Below are positions 9,126 to 17,675 of a stretch of 64,000 nt of DNA, in pieces. Position 1 is the stretch's first letter, and each line of letters opens with the position of its first letter. The translations under genes were made by a program, and so were the position numbers. The notes under the pieces were generated by a model. That model was given only the letters and a program-made list of their open reading frames with translations. It did no database searches and was not told the origin of the DNA. Source of the stretch: Pseudomonadota bacterium (GTDB lineage Bacteria > Pseudomonadota > Alphaproteobacteria > Acetobacterales > Acetobacteraceae); the NCBI GenBank assembly GCA_019351895.1, contig JABBOH010000003.1, positions 124,001-188,000 on the forward strand, given 5' to 3'.

Positions 9126-11774
9126 TCAGGCGGCGGCGCGGGCGGCCTCTCTCCGGGCGAACGCGGTCTCGGTCCAGTTCCGCCCGGAGCGTTTGTAGGC
9201 GGGCTGGCAGTGCACGGCGACGAAGCGCGGCAGGTCGAACTCGCCGAAGACGGCGATGCGCGCAAGCCTCTCGCGCCAGCCGTCGCCGCTGCCGGCGAGG
9301 CAGACGGCGAAGGCCCGGCTGACAAGGCCGGGGCCGGTGAGCAGCCAGACCTTGTCGCGGTCTCCGCGGTTGATGGCCTCTACCGCCAGGATCAGGGCCA
9401 GCCGCAGAACCGGGTGTCCGGGTGCGGCCGCCATGAAGTTGTTGCAGATCGATCCGGCCTCCACCCAGAAGCAGGCATCGGCCTCGCCGGGGATCAGGTC
9501 CCGGAAGGTTGCGAGACACCGATCGTCCATGTCGGCCCAGATGCCGCCGTCGCGCAGCAGAAACGCGAGACGGAACAGATCGGACTGGGTGGTCGCGTCG
9601 GGACAGCGGAGGAAGGCGCTCACAACGGCGGGCGGGAAGTACCGCCTGAGGTAATTCCGCGCGGTCCCGGCGTTGAACAGATAGTGGCGGTGGTCCGCAT
9701 TGCAGGCGCGCCAGCTCGCGCTGAAATCCAGCAAATCCGCGGAAAGCTCCGCCGCGTCCCAGAACTGGACGATGGTACGGGGAATGGCACGCCGCGCGGC
9801 TGTTGCTTCCGCAGGGCGCTCCCGGTTTAGCAGCCCGGCCCGCTGCAACGCTTGGATCAGGCTGAAGGCCGTCGGGATGCTGGTGGGCCGCGCCCGCACC
9901 TGGGCGAGAACCGCCTCCACCTCCTCGGCGGGCGGAAGCGCACGGGCTCGCGCCAGATCCCCGATCGCCCGGCGGTCCATCCGGTATTCGTTGAGCAACT
10001 GCCCCTGCGGGGACTGGGACGGGTTCGTCGTGATCCCCCGCAGCCGCCTCTCCGACACTTCAAGCAGAGCCTTCCGCCGGAGACACGCCGCGGCACCGTC
10101 GAGGTTGAGGCTTTGCAGGTAGAGGTTGAACAGCTCGGTCAGGACGCCGCGATGATGCGGTTTCAGCCTGAGCGCCGCTTCGAGATGATGGATCGCCGCC
10201 GCCGGATCATGCTGGCGGCGGGCAAGCTGGGCGTGTGCGGCAAGGACCTCGACCTCATGATCCCGGCTGCGCGCGGGGGCCACGGCCAGACAATCGCGGA
10301 CGCAGGCGATGGGGGCGAGCCGGACCTCGGCCCGGAAACGCTCCAGCCACAGGTGGAAATCCGCAGGGAAGGCCGCCTGCGCCGAGCGCGCCGCCTGCAA
10401 CGCCTCGTAGGATCGCCCGCTATCGCGCAGATGGCGGATGCGCTCGCTCCGGATGGCGGCGTTAGGGCCAAAGCGCGCCTCGGCCACCGCCATGACGGCG
10501 CTCGCCTCGGCTGCGCGGTCGAGGTCGCGCAGCAGCCGCGCGAGCCGGATGTGGTGCCCGGCGATTTCGGGCGACGCCGCCACAAGCCGGCGACAGAGGC
10601 CGAGCGCCGTCTCGCGATCCTCGTCGCTGAGCGCCTGATCCGCGGCCGCGGACAGAACGGCGGGATCGGCCGGGTTCCGGGCGAGCAGCCCATGCACGGC
10701 CTCGCGCGCCGTCTCCCCATCGCCGGTCGAGCGGTATTGCCGGACGAGGTCCGCCGCGATTACGGCATCGCCGGGCGACACAGCCGCCATCGCCTTGAGT
10801 GTGTCGAGCGCATCAGTCTCGCGGCCAGCGGCTCGATGCACGGCCAGCCGGCTGCGCAGGGCCACCAGGCGATGCTGCGGCCCCAGCGCCTCGATGCGAT
10901 CGGAGAAGCCAAGGGCCAGGTTGAACGCGCCACGGTCGGCCTCCGCCTGGGCACTCCGCGCCCACGGATCGGGCCGCGCCGGCTCCAGGACGTGCGCCTC
11001 CGAAAACAGATGGAGAGCGGCGTCGTGGTCCCGCCGCGCCAGCGCGATCTCTCCGAGATGGAGCCGCACGGCGAAGCTCGGGGCGCGGGCGTGGAGCAGC
11101 GCCTCGGCCTCGGCCTCCCGGCAGGCGGCCTGCAGGTCGCGGGACCAGTCGATAGCGTAGTGATCGATCGTCGGCGCGCGTTCAGAGGCTATTCCGAACG
11201 CCTCTAACGCGCCCTGCCGGTCGTTGGAGTCTCGCCGGATCAGCCCGCGATAGTGCCACGCGGCGGCTTCGTGGCGCGGATCGATGGCGGCCAGACGGCC
11301 AGCGGCTTCTAACGCTTCCGCGAAATGCTGCGCGCGTCGGCAAAGCCCGATCAGCTTGCGGAGCGGCTGGTCCGCCCGTGGATCGAGCGCCGCCGCCCGC
11401 CGGTAGCGGTCCAGCGCCTCGGTCAGGCCGCCGTGCCGTTCCTCGATCTCGCCCAGCGCCATCTGCCGGCCCACCGTGTCCGAAATCCCCGCGAGAATGG
11501 CCCGCGCGCGGTCGCTTTCGCCGAGCTGGGAGAAGCCGCGCGCACAGTCGATCGCGGCCTCCTCCTGATCCAGGGGAAGCGCCGCGGCGGTCTGGAAAGC
11601 GTCGCGCGCGCCTGCTGGGTCGCACCTCAGTATCGCGCAGTAGCCAAGCCCCAGCCAGCCATGCAGGTGGCCGGGCGTCGCGCGCGTGATGCGCAGGAAG
11701 GCGGCTTCGGCGGCGCCAAGCTTGCCCGCCGCCTGCATCGCCGTCAGCCGGTCAAGCATGAAGACATCCGCCAT
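9126..11774 (-). CDS. Tetratricopeptide-repeat protein fused to an OCH1/GT32-like glycosyltransferase domain
   Basis: An 882-aa cytoplasmic protein with no signal peptide. Residues 1 to about 560 are a run of degenerate TPR helices rich in Ala, Arg and Leu. From about residue 650 a DXD-type sugar-transferase domain begins with IPRTIVQFWD, followed by RYFPPAVVSAF and the nucleotide-sugar motif GGIWADMDDRC (DMDD at 748-751), as in the Gly_transf_sug family. Such fusions are thought to hold the transferase on a protein or glycan acceptor through the TPR array. The start ATG 11774 lacks a clear ribosome site; ATG 11759 is an alternative. Acceptor and donor are unknown. Confidence 0.85.
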   Translation of the reverse strand: MADVFMLDRLTAMQAAGKLGAAEAAFLRITRATPGHLHGWLGLGYCAILRCDPAGARDAFQTAAALPLDQEEAAIDCARGFSQLGESDRARAILAGISDTVGRQMALGEIEERHGGLTEALDRYRRAAALDPRADQPLRKLIGLCRRAQHFAEALEAAGRLAAIDPRHEAAAWHYRGLIRRDSNDRQGALEAFGIASERAPTIDHYAIDWSRDLQAACREAEAEALLHARAPSFAVRLHLGEIALARRDHDAALHLFSEAHVLEPARPDPWARSAQAEADRGAFNLALGFSDRIEALGPQHRLVALRSRLAVHRAAGRETDALDTLKAMAAVSPGDAVIAADLVRQYRSTGDGETAREAVHGLLARNPADPAVLSAAADQALSDEDRETALGLCRRLVAASPEIAGHHIRLARLLRDLDRAAEASAVMAVAEARFGPNAAIRSERIRHLRDSGRSYEALQAARSAQAAFPADFHLWLERFRAEVRLAPIACVRDCLAVAPARSRDHEVEVLAAHAQLARRQHDPAAAIHHLEAALRLKPHHRGVLTELFNLYLQSLNLDGAAACLRRKALLEVSERRLRGITTNPSQSPQGQLLNEYRMDRRAIGDLARARALPPAEEVEAVLAQVRARPTSIPTAFSLIQALQRAGLLNRERPAEATAARRAIPRTIVQFWDAAELSADLLDFSASWRACNADHRHYLFNAGTARNYLRRYFPPAVVSAFLRCPDATTQSDLFRLAFLLRDGGIWADMDDRCLATFRDLIPGEADACFWVEAGSICNNFMAAAPGHPVLRLALILAVEAINRGDRDKVWLLTGPGLVSRAFAVCLAGSGDGWRERLARIAVFGEFDLPRFVAVHCQPAYKRSGRNWTETAFARREAARAAA

Positions 11775-11884
11775 AAAGACATCCGCGCCAGAGTCTTTTC
11801 ATTGCACATACGTAATTATATCTGGGATGGCGCGCGGGATCGAGAGACTTCTGCACCAGCCCCATGGACGACCCATTTTGTTAT

Positions 11885-11899
11885 GTTATATCGTATCAC
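11885..11899 (+). promoter_or_regulatory. Possible metal-regulator operator (Zur-like dyad)
   Basis: GTTATATCGTATCAC is an imperfect dyad (GTxATA...TATxAC) in an AT-rich patch 40-54 bases before the metal importer start. Alphaproteobacterial Zur sites are AT-rich GTNATA-type palindromes, so this is the best candidate for metal-dependent repression of the operon. The match was made by eye only, and the regulator could be another Fur-family protein. Confidence 0.35.
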
Positions 11900-11938
11900 T
11901 GCAGGCGCCCATGCAGCGCGGGACCGACGAGGAGCGAC

Positions 11939-12892
11939 ATGAGCCAGCAGAGACGAGCCCGCCCGCGCCTCATGCGCCCTCTCGGCCTGACGATCGCAGC
12001 CGTGGCGCTCGTCTGGGCGGCATTCTGGTCGCCTACAGCCGCCGCCGATCCCGCCATTCGGGCCATCGGCATCGAGAACCAATATGCCGACGTGATCGCC
12101 CAGATCGGCGGCGATTACGTGCACGTCTCGGCCATCGAGACCGATCCCAACACCGACCCCCATAGTTTCGAGGTGAGCCCGCGCGTGGCGCGGCGCATCG
12201 CCGAGGCGGAGCTGATCGTCGAGAATGGCCTCGGCTATGACGACTGGGCGAACAGGATGATCGCCGCCGCGCCGAAGTCAGGCCGGCAGGTCATCAACGT
12301 GCAACACCTGCGCGGGCTGCCCGACAGCACGCCCAATCCGCATCTCTGGTACGATCCGGCAACCATGCCGGCCGTGGCGCGCGCGCTCGCCGCCGACCTG
12401 TCGCGGCTGCAGCCGGCACATGCGGCCTATTTCCAGCGCCGGGCGCAGGCCTTCGACGCCTCGCTGCAGCCCTGGCTCGCCGCGATCGCGGCCCTCAGGA
12501 AAGACGATCCGGGAGTTCCGGTCGCGGTGACCGAACCGGTCGGCGACTATCTGCTCCAGGCCGCCGGCACGACGATCGCAACGCCCTTCAGCCTGCAGGA
12601 CGCCATCATGAACGGCACCGACCCCGCGCCCCAAGACGTGACGATCCAGAACGCGCTCCTCACCGGCCACCGTGTCCGTGTCCTCGTCTACAACCAGCAG
12701 GTGACCGACCCGCTTACGCAATCCTTCCTGGGCATCGCGCGGAAGCACGGCATTCCGATCGTCGGCGTCTACGAGACGATGCCGACGCCCGGCTACACCT
12801 ATCAGTCCTGGATGCTGGCCGAGACGCTTGCCTTGCGCCGGGCCGTGGCCGACAAATCCTCGACCGAGACCCTGCTCCATGGATCGCACTGA
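11939..12892 (+). CDS. Metal ABC transporter substrate-binding protein (ZnuA/PsaA family)
   Basis: Periplasmic cluster-9 binding protein, 317 aa, with a Sec signal ending near residue 35. GAGGAG 5 nt before ATG 11939 fixes the start. Two metal ligands are clear: the His of DPHSFE and the His of NPHLWYDP. At the third position, where ZnuA has His, this protein has Glu (VTEPVGDYLL), as in the manganese binder PsaA (known ligands His, His, Glu, Asp). There is no His-rich loop. It is the first gene of a binding protein-ATPase-permease-permease set arranged like sitABCD/mntABCD, so Mn or Fe is as plausible as Zn. The possible operator upstream favours metal control. Confidence 0.85.
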   Translation: MSQQRRARPRLMRPLGLTIAAVALVWAAFWSPTAAADPAIRAIGIENQYADVIAQIGGDYVHVSAIETDPNTDPHSFEVSPRVARRIAEAELIVENGLGYDDWANRMIAAAPKSGRQVINVQHLRGLPDSTPNPHLWYDPATMPAVARALAADLSRLQPAHAAYFQRRAQAFDASLQPWLAAIAALRKDDPGVPVAVTEPVGDYLLQAAGTTIATPFSLQDAIMNGTDPAPQDVTIQNALLTGHRVRVLVYNQQVTDPLTQSFLGIARKHGIPIVGVYETMPTPGYTYQSWMLAETLALRRAVADKSSTETLLHGSH

Positions 12893-12939
12893 GAATGCCG
12901 GGCCACCATGCTTGAAGCGCCTCATGCGTGAAACGCCAC

Positions 12940-13770
12940 ATGCCTGACGCGGGCGCGGCGCTTACGGTCGAGCGCCTGAGCGTGTCCTTCCCGGGCCGCT
13001 CCGTTCTGCGCGATGTGAGCTTCAGCCTCGGGCAGGGCACGTTCTGCGGCCTCATCGGCTCCAACGGCTCGGGCAAAACGACGCTGCTCCGGACGATCCT
13101 CGGCTTCCAGACGGCGCAGGCCGGAGAGGTGCGTATCGGCGGCATCGCCGGGCCGCGTGGCCGCGCCTCCGTCGGCTACGTGCCGCAGAAGATCCTGCTC
13201 GATCCCGACATGCCGCTGCGGGCGCGCGACCTCGTGGCGCTCGGGCTCGATGGGAACCGCTTCGGCCTGCCGCTGCCGTCGCGCGCGCGGACGCAGCGTG
13301 TCGACGCCATGCTGCGCGCCGTCGATGCGGCGGGGTTCGCCGAACAGCGCCTCGGCGATCTTTCGGGCGGGCAGCAGCAGCGCGTAGTCATCGCCCATGC
13401 GCTGATCCGCCAGCCGCGCCTGCTGTTGCTCGATGAGCCGCTGGCCAATCTCGACGTCCGGGCCGTGGCTGATATCGTGGCCCTCCTCCGCCGTCTCACG
13501 ATGGAGGAGCACATCACCGTGCTGGTCTCGGCGCACGACATGAACCCGCTGCTCTCGGCGATGGACCAGATCGTCTATCTCGCCGAGGGGCGTGCGGCGA
13601 GCGGCCCGACGGACACCGTGGTCCGCAGCGAGGTGCTGAGCGCGCTCTACGGCCACCACATCGACGTGATCCGCGTCCATGGGCGCGTGCTGGTGATCGC
13701 GGCGGGGACGGCGGACGAAATCCCGGTCGCGCTCGCGCGCTGTCCGGCCCACGTCTCCGACATCCCCTGA
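12940..13770 (+). CDS. Metal ABC transporter ATP-binding protein
   Basis: Cytoplasmic ATPase of the metal importer, about 276 aa. Walker A is GSNGSGKTT, the signature LSGGQQQR, Walker B LLLLDEPL, and the H-loop is in VLVSAHDMN. ATG 12940 is used; GTG 12928 in frame is an alternative and neither has a strong ribosome site. It lies 47 bases after the binding protein and 9 bases before the first permease, clearly one operon. The C-terminal 30 residues beyond the nucleotide-binding domain are unremarkable. Confidence 0.92.
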   Translation: MPDAGAALTVERLSVSFPGRSVLRDVSFSLGQGTFCGLIGSNGSGKTTLLRTILGFQTAQAGEVRIGGIAGPRGRASVGYVPQKILLDPDMPLRARDLVALGLDGNRFGLPLPSRARTQRVDAMLRAVDAAGFAEQRLGDLSGGQQQRVVIAHALIRQPRLLLLDEPLANLDVRAVADIVALLRRLTMEEHITVLVSAHDMNPLLSAMDQIVYLAEGRAASGPTDTVVRSEVLSALYGHHIDVIRVHGRVLVIAAGTADEIPVALARCPAHVSDIP

Positions 13771-13779
13771 GCGTCCACG

Positions 13780-14652
13780 ATGTCGCTGTTCCAGGCCATG
13801 ATCGAAGCCGTCGTGGCCCCCGGCTTCCTGTCGAGCGGGCCCGTGCAGACCGCGGCACTCGTCGGCGGCGGTGCCGCCATCGTCTCTGGTCTGGTCGGCG
13901 TCTTCACCGTCATCCGCGGGCAGTCCTTCGCCGGGCACGCGCTCGCCGATGTCAGCAGCGCGGGCGGCTCGGCCTCGTTCCTCCTCGGCATCAATCCGCT
14001 GCTCGGCTTCCTCGGCATGGCGTTGCTGGCCGCCGGTGCCATGGATCTCGCAGGCCTCCGCCGCGCGCGGGAGCGTGAGATCGTCACCGGCATCGTGCTC
14101 GGGGCGGGGCTCGGCCTCACCGCGTTGTTTCTCCATTTCGACGTGGCGACGCGCAGCACCACGGGTGCGGCGATTGCGGTCATGTTCGGATCGATGTTCG
14201 CAATCCCCGCGTCGCTCATCCTGCCGAGCCTCGTCGTCGGGCTCGGCGCCGTGCTCATCACCGGCCTGATCTACCGACCGCTCCTGCTGACCTCGCTCGA
14301 CCCCGATCTCGCCGCCATCCGCGGCGTGCCTGTACGCGCGATCGGGCTGATCCATCTGCTCGTGCTGTCGCTCGCCGTCACGCTCGCCGCGATGACGATC
14401 GGCGCCATATTGTCGACCGCGCTGCTCATCGGCCCCGCCGCGACCGCGCTTCGCCTGGCGCGCCGACCGGGGCGCGCGATCCTGCTCGCCATGCTGATCG
14501 GCCTCGCCGCCACCTGGGGCGGCATCCTTCTCGCCTACGACAGCTACCGCTGGACATCCGGCCATAGCTGGCCCGTCAGCTTCTTCATCGTCACCATCAT
14601 CTTCGCGGGCTATCTGCTCTCGGGGCTGGCGGGGCAGCGGCGGGCCGCCTGA
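13780..14652 (+). CDS. Metal ABC transporter permease, first of two (ABC-3 family)
   Basis: Inner-membrane permease of 290 aa with about eight hydrophobic helices; ZnuB/SitC/MntB-like. The ABC-3 family segments GVFTVIRGQSFAGHALADVS near residue 45 and LTSLDPDLAAIRGVPV near 180 are clear. It starts 9 bases after the ATPase and is followed by a second, different permease after 2 bases. Members of this family normally pair as homo- or heterodimers; the tandem arrangement suggests a heterodimeric channel. Confidence 0.92.
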   Translation: MSLFQAMIEAVVAPGFLSSGPVQTAALVGGGAAIVSGLVGVFTVIRGQSFAGHALADVSSAGGSASFLLGINPLLGFLGMALLAAGAMDLAGLRRAREREIVTGIVLGAGLGLTALFLHFDVATRSTTGAAIAVMFGSMFAIPASLILPSLVVGLGAVLITGLIYRPLLLTSLDPDLAAIRGVPVRAIGLIHLLVLSLAVTLAAMTIGAILSTALLIGPAATALRLARRPGRAILLAMLIGLAATWGGILLAYDSYRWTSGHSWPVSFFIVTIIFAGYLLSGLAGQRRAA

Positions 14653-14654
14653 CG

Positions 14655-15482
14655 ATGTTCGCAAGCTTCATGACGAACACCTGGATCGTGGCGACGATCA
14701 TCGCGATTGTCGCAGGCTGCGTCGGCTTCTTCGTCGTGCTGCGCGGCGCGACCTTCGCAGCCCACGCGCTGCCGCTCGGCACCTTCCCGGGGGCGGCGGC
14801 GGCGAGCCTGCTCGGCATCAACCCGCTCTGGGGTCTGTTCGTCTTTGCGGGCCTGGGCGTCGCCGGCATCGGCCGGCTGGCGCGGAGACAACGCAACGAT
14901 GTGGCGACCGCGCTGGTGCTGATCGCCCTGCTCGGTTTCGGCACGCTCTGCCTCAGCCTATCGGGCCACTACGAGCAATCCGTCTACGGCCTGTTGTTCG
15001 GCGAGGTGCTCGGCATCGGCGCGGCCGACATCCCGCCGGTCGCAGGCGTCAGTTTTCTTGTCATCCTGATGCTCGGCCTCTGCTTCCGCCCGCTGCTGTT
15101 GACCTCTGTCTCCGCCGACCTCGGCGCCGCGCGCGGCGTGTCGGCGAGCATGATCGACCGGCTGTTCCTCGGTCTCCTCGCGACGGCGACGGCGATGGCG
15201 CTGCCGGTGGTGGGCGCGCTGCTGGTCTTCAGCCTCATGGTCGGGCCCGCTGCGGCGGCGCGGCTGTGCACAAGCCGTCCGATTGCGGCCATGGCGGTCT
15301 CGGTCGCCCTCGCGCTCGGCATCGTCTGGTCTGCAATTGCCTTGTCGTACTGGACCGACTGGCCGATCGGCTTCTTCGTCGGCGCCTTCGCCGCCTCGGC
15401 CTACGGCGCTGCGCGCGGGTGGCGCTGGGCACGCCGCTGGACGGCCCTGCGCTCCGTTCATGTAACCGTCATCGGCGCTTGA
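14655..15482 (+). CDS. Metal ABC transporter permease, second of two (ABC-3 family)
   Basis: Second ABC-3 permease, 275 aa, diverged from the first but with the same landmarks: VVLRGATFAAHALPLGTFPG early and LTSVSADLGAARGVS in the middle. It begins 2 bases after the preceding stop (TGACGATG). Two dissimilar permeases in one operon are typical of Mn/Fe importers of the SitABCD and MntABCD type. The C-terminus ends in a short basic tail. A small His-rich exported protein follows after 47 bases. Confidence 0.9.
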   Translation: MFASFMTNTWIVATIIAIVAGCVGFFVVLRGATFAAHALPLGTFPGAAAASLLGINPLWGLFVFAGLGVAGIGRLARRQRNDVATALVLIALLGFGTLCLSLSGHYEQSVYGLLFGEVLGIGAADIPPVAGVSFLVILMLGLCFRPLLLTSVSADLGAARGVSASMIDRLFLGLLATATAMALPVVGALLVFSLMVGPAAAARLCTSRPIAAMAVSVALALGIVWSAIALSYWTDWPIGFFVGAFAASAYGAARGWRWARRWTALRSVHVTVIGA

Positions 15483-15529
15483 TTCTACAACGTCCGGCGC
15501 GATTTCTGTTTCCTGAGACGGAGATGAAC

Positions 15530-15778
15530 ATGCGAAGCTTCAAGACGATGAAATTTGCCGCAATGGCGGCAACGGCGCTTCTGGCCGGCACAGTCGGCGC
15601 AAGCGCGCACGATCAGCCCAAGCCGAAAGGCGGCGCGGTCAAGGGTGCGGCGGTCGGCGCGGTCGCCGGGCACATGATGGGCCATCATACGAAGACCGGG
15701 GCCGCCATCGGTGCCGTCGCCGGCCATCATGAAAAAGTGAAATCCGAGAAGCGGTTCAGCAAGGGCGGGAACCCCTAG
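15530..15778 (+). CDS. Small exported His-rich glycine-zipper protein
   Basis: Predicted mature periplasmic or outer-membrane-associated peptide: 82 aa with a signal peptide ending ASA-HDQ near residue 27. GGAG 8 nt before ATG 15530 supports this start over ATG 15524. Two glycine-zipper repeats (GAAVGAVAGH and GAAIGAVAGH) alternate with histidine pairs (GHHTK, GHHEK), ending in a lysine-rich tail. Glycine-zipper proteins of this kind are widespread in alphaproteobacteria and uncharacterised. Its place directly after the metal importer and its histidines make metal binding possible, but this is inference. Its stop overlaps the end of the convergent oxidoreductase gene by 4 bases. Confidence 0.75.
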   Translation: MRSFKTMKFAAMAATALLAGTVGASAHDQPKPKGGAVKGAAVGAVAGHMMGHHTKTGAAIGAVAGHHEKVKSEKRFSKGGNP

Positions 15779-17061
15779 CCAAACCGCGTGGCGCTGAAGG
15801 GCGTCAAATCCATCGAGGACGGCTCTCCGCACACAAGTTCGCGGACGAGCCGCCCCGTGCCGGCGGACTGCGTGAGGCCGAGATGCCCATGGCCGAAGGC
15901 GTAGACGATGCGCGGAGAGGCTCGTGACGCGCCGATCACCGGCAGGCTGTCCGGCAGCGATGGGCGAAAGCCCATCCACTGCCGCCCCCCTTCGGGACGC
16001 AGGCCGGGAAGAAAACGTTGCGCCTTTCTCAGCATGGCCGCGGAACGGGCGAAGTTCGGCGGCAGGTCGAGGCCGCCGAACTCCACCGCGCCACCCACGC
16101 GAAGCCCCGTCGTCAGCGGCGTGATGACGAAGCCATGGCCGCCGAAGATGATCTGTCGCCGCACATCGAATGCGCTCGGCGGCAGGGTCGTGTTGTAGCC
16201 ACGTTCGGTTTCGAGCGGGATCCGGTCGCCGATCTGTTCGGTCAACCGGCTTGCCCAGGCGCCCGCGGCGACAACCGCGGCGGCGGCGATCAACCTCTGC
16301 CCGTCCGCGAGCCGGATCGCGACGCCACCTTCGGTCGGGGCGACGCCCGCCACTTCGCGGCGCAGGAAGCAAGCCCCCCGGGCGCGGATCGCCGCCGCCA
16401 GAGCCAGGGCGAAGTCGTGCGGGTCGCTGACCGTCCGCCACCCAGGCACAAAGGTCCCGGCCGTGAAGAGCGGCGCGAGGCCCGGCTGCAAGAACGCCAG
16501 CCTCTCGCCCCGCACATGCTCGAAACCGATGCCGTGCGCGCTCCGCGCCTGCCAGCCAGGGAGTGACGCCCGGAACTCGGCCTCGCCTTCGTACAGCTCC
16601 AGCGACCCGTCGCGCCGCACCATCGAGGCCAGTCCGGCCTCGGCCAACAGCACATCCATCTCGCGCTCGGCCACCTGCATCATAGCCCCCTGCGCCGCGA
16701 TGCTCCGCTGGATGCGGTCGCGCCACCCCGCCCGCCAGAAGCGCAGCAACCAGGGCGCGATCTTCAGGGCATAGCCGGGCCTGATGCTCAGCGGCCCGAG
16801 GGGGTCCATCAGCCACTTCGGCGCCTGCCGGATCTTGCCCGAACTCGCGAGCGGCAGAATGTCGGAGAAGGCCAGCGCGCCGGCATTGCCGAAGCTGGCA
16901 CCCTCGGCCACGCCGTGACGTTCGATCAGCGTCACGCGCCGACCGGCACCCAGAAGTTTCTGGGCGCAGGCAAGGCCGACGATGCCGGCGCCGATGATCG
17001 CGACATCGAGCGGCTCGTGGCCCGGCCCATCGTCCGGAGCCATCGGGGCCGCGTTGCTCAC
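15775..17061 (-). CDS. FAD-dependent oxidoreductase, D-amino-acid dehydrogenase (DadA) family
   Basis: DAO-fold flavoprotein of 428 aa. The FAD dinucleotide-binding motif is GAGIVGLACAQKLLGAG near residue 30, and the C-terminal FAD motif is YAFGHGHLGLTQSAGTGRLV. The middle (SSGKIRQAPKWLMDPLGPL) is the DadA-type quinone-linked subgroup, which deaminates D-amino acids. GTG 17061 overlaps the upstream NUDIX stop codon (GTGA) and has GGGAG 6 nt upstream, so it is preferred over ATG 17043. It is the last gene of a three-gene coupled operon with DUF1285 and the NUDIX hydrolase. Exact substrate unknown. Confidence 0.87.
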   Translation of the reverse strand: MSNAAPMAPDDGPGHEPLDVAIIGAGIVGLACAQKLLGAGRRVTLIERHGVAEGASFGNAGALAFSDILPLASSGKIRQAPKWLMDPLGPLSIRPGYALKIAPWLLRFWRAGWRDRIQRSIAAQGAMMQVAEREMDVLLAEAGLASMVRRDGSLELYEGEAEFRASLPGWQARSAHGIGFEHVRGERLAFLQPGLAPLFTAGTFVPGWRTVSDPHDFALALAAAIRARGACFLRREVAGVAPTEGGVAIRLADGQRLIAAAAVVAAGAWASRLTEQIGDRIPLETERGYNTTLPPSAFDVRRQIIFGGHGFVITPLTTGLRVGGAVEFGGLDLPPNFARSAAMLRKAQRFLPGLRPEGGRQWMGFRPSLPDSLPVIGASRASPRIVYAFGHGHLGLTQSAGTGRLVRELVCGEPSSMDLTPFSATRFG

Positions 17062-17675
17062 GTCTGCTCCCGCAGGCGGCGCGCGAGACTCATCAGAATC
17101 GCCGCGGTGGCGCCCCAGATATGATGTTCGTCGTGCGGCCAGACCCAGCCGTCCCGCCAGTCGCCGCCCTTGAGCTTCATCCGGCTGCGCTGCGGCTGGT
17201 CGGGATCGAGCAGGATCGCCAGCGGCAGGCTGAGGATCGCCGCGACCTCGTTCGCCGCCGGCCGCAGCTGCACGCCCGGCGTCACCAGCCCGACCACGGG
17301 CGTGACCAGAAAGCCGGTGCCCGTCTCGTGCATCGGCAGCCGCCCGATGAGTTCCACCGCCTCGGGATCGAGCGCCACCTCCTCCCACGCCTCGCGCAGA
17401 GCGGCGGCCTCATGGCTTTCATCCTCCGGGTCGATGCGGCCGCCGGGGAAGCTCACCTGGCCGCCATGGCTGCGCAGGTGATCGGCGCGGCGCGTCAGCA
17501 GGATGCGCGGATCGGGTTCCATGATGATCGGCACCAGCACCGCCGCCGCCAGACCGTCGGCACGGGCTGCTTCCGCCTCCGCCGCGTCTCCGGCGGGCTC
17601 GGCGCGCGCCAGACGGCGGCGGAGAAACTCGGCCGTCAGCCGCGACACGTCTCCACCCCGGTCACCGGCGCTCAC
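17058..17675 (-). CDS. NUDIX hydrolase, probable CoA pyrophosphatase (NudL-like)
   Basis: Mg2+-dependent hydrolase, 205 aa, predicted to cleave CoA and its derivatives to 4'-phosphopantetheine and 3',5'-ADP. The NUDIX box spans GGRIDPEDESHEAAALREAW and continues EEVAL. Just before it lies the CoA-pyrophosphatase hallmark LLTRRADHLRSHGGQVSFPG. GTG 17675 overlaps the DUF1285 stop (GTGA); GTG 17648 with GGTGGAG is a second candidate start. It is coupled on both sides, downstream to the DadA-like gene. The DUF1285-NUDIX pair next to a divergent moxR is a recurring alphaproteobacterial arrangement. Confidence 0.9.
   Translation of the reverse strand: MSAGDRGGDVSRLTAEFLRRRLARAEPAGDAAEAEAARADGLAAAVLVPIIMEPDPRILLTRRADHLRSHGGQVSFPGGRIDPEDESHEAAALREAWEEVALDPEAVELIGRLPMHETGTGFLVTPVVGLVTPGVQLRPAANEVAAILSLPLAILLDPDQPQRSRMKLKGGDWRDGWVWPHDEHHIWGATAAILMSLARRLREQT

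Noticed and set aside
11761-11790. Short direct repeat AAGACATCCGC at the start of the TPR-glycosyltransferase gene
   Set aside because: A two-copy 11-mer duplication with no symmetry; probably a slippage event affecting only the choice of start codon.
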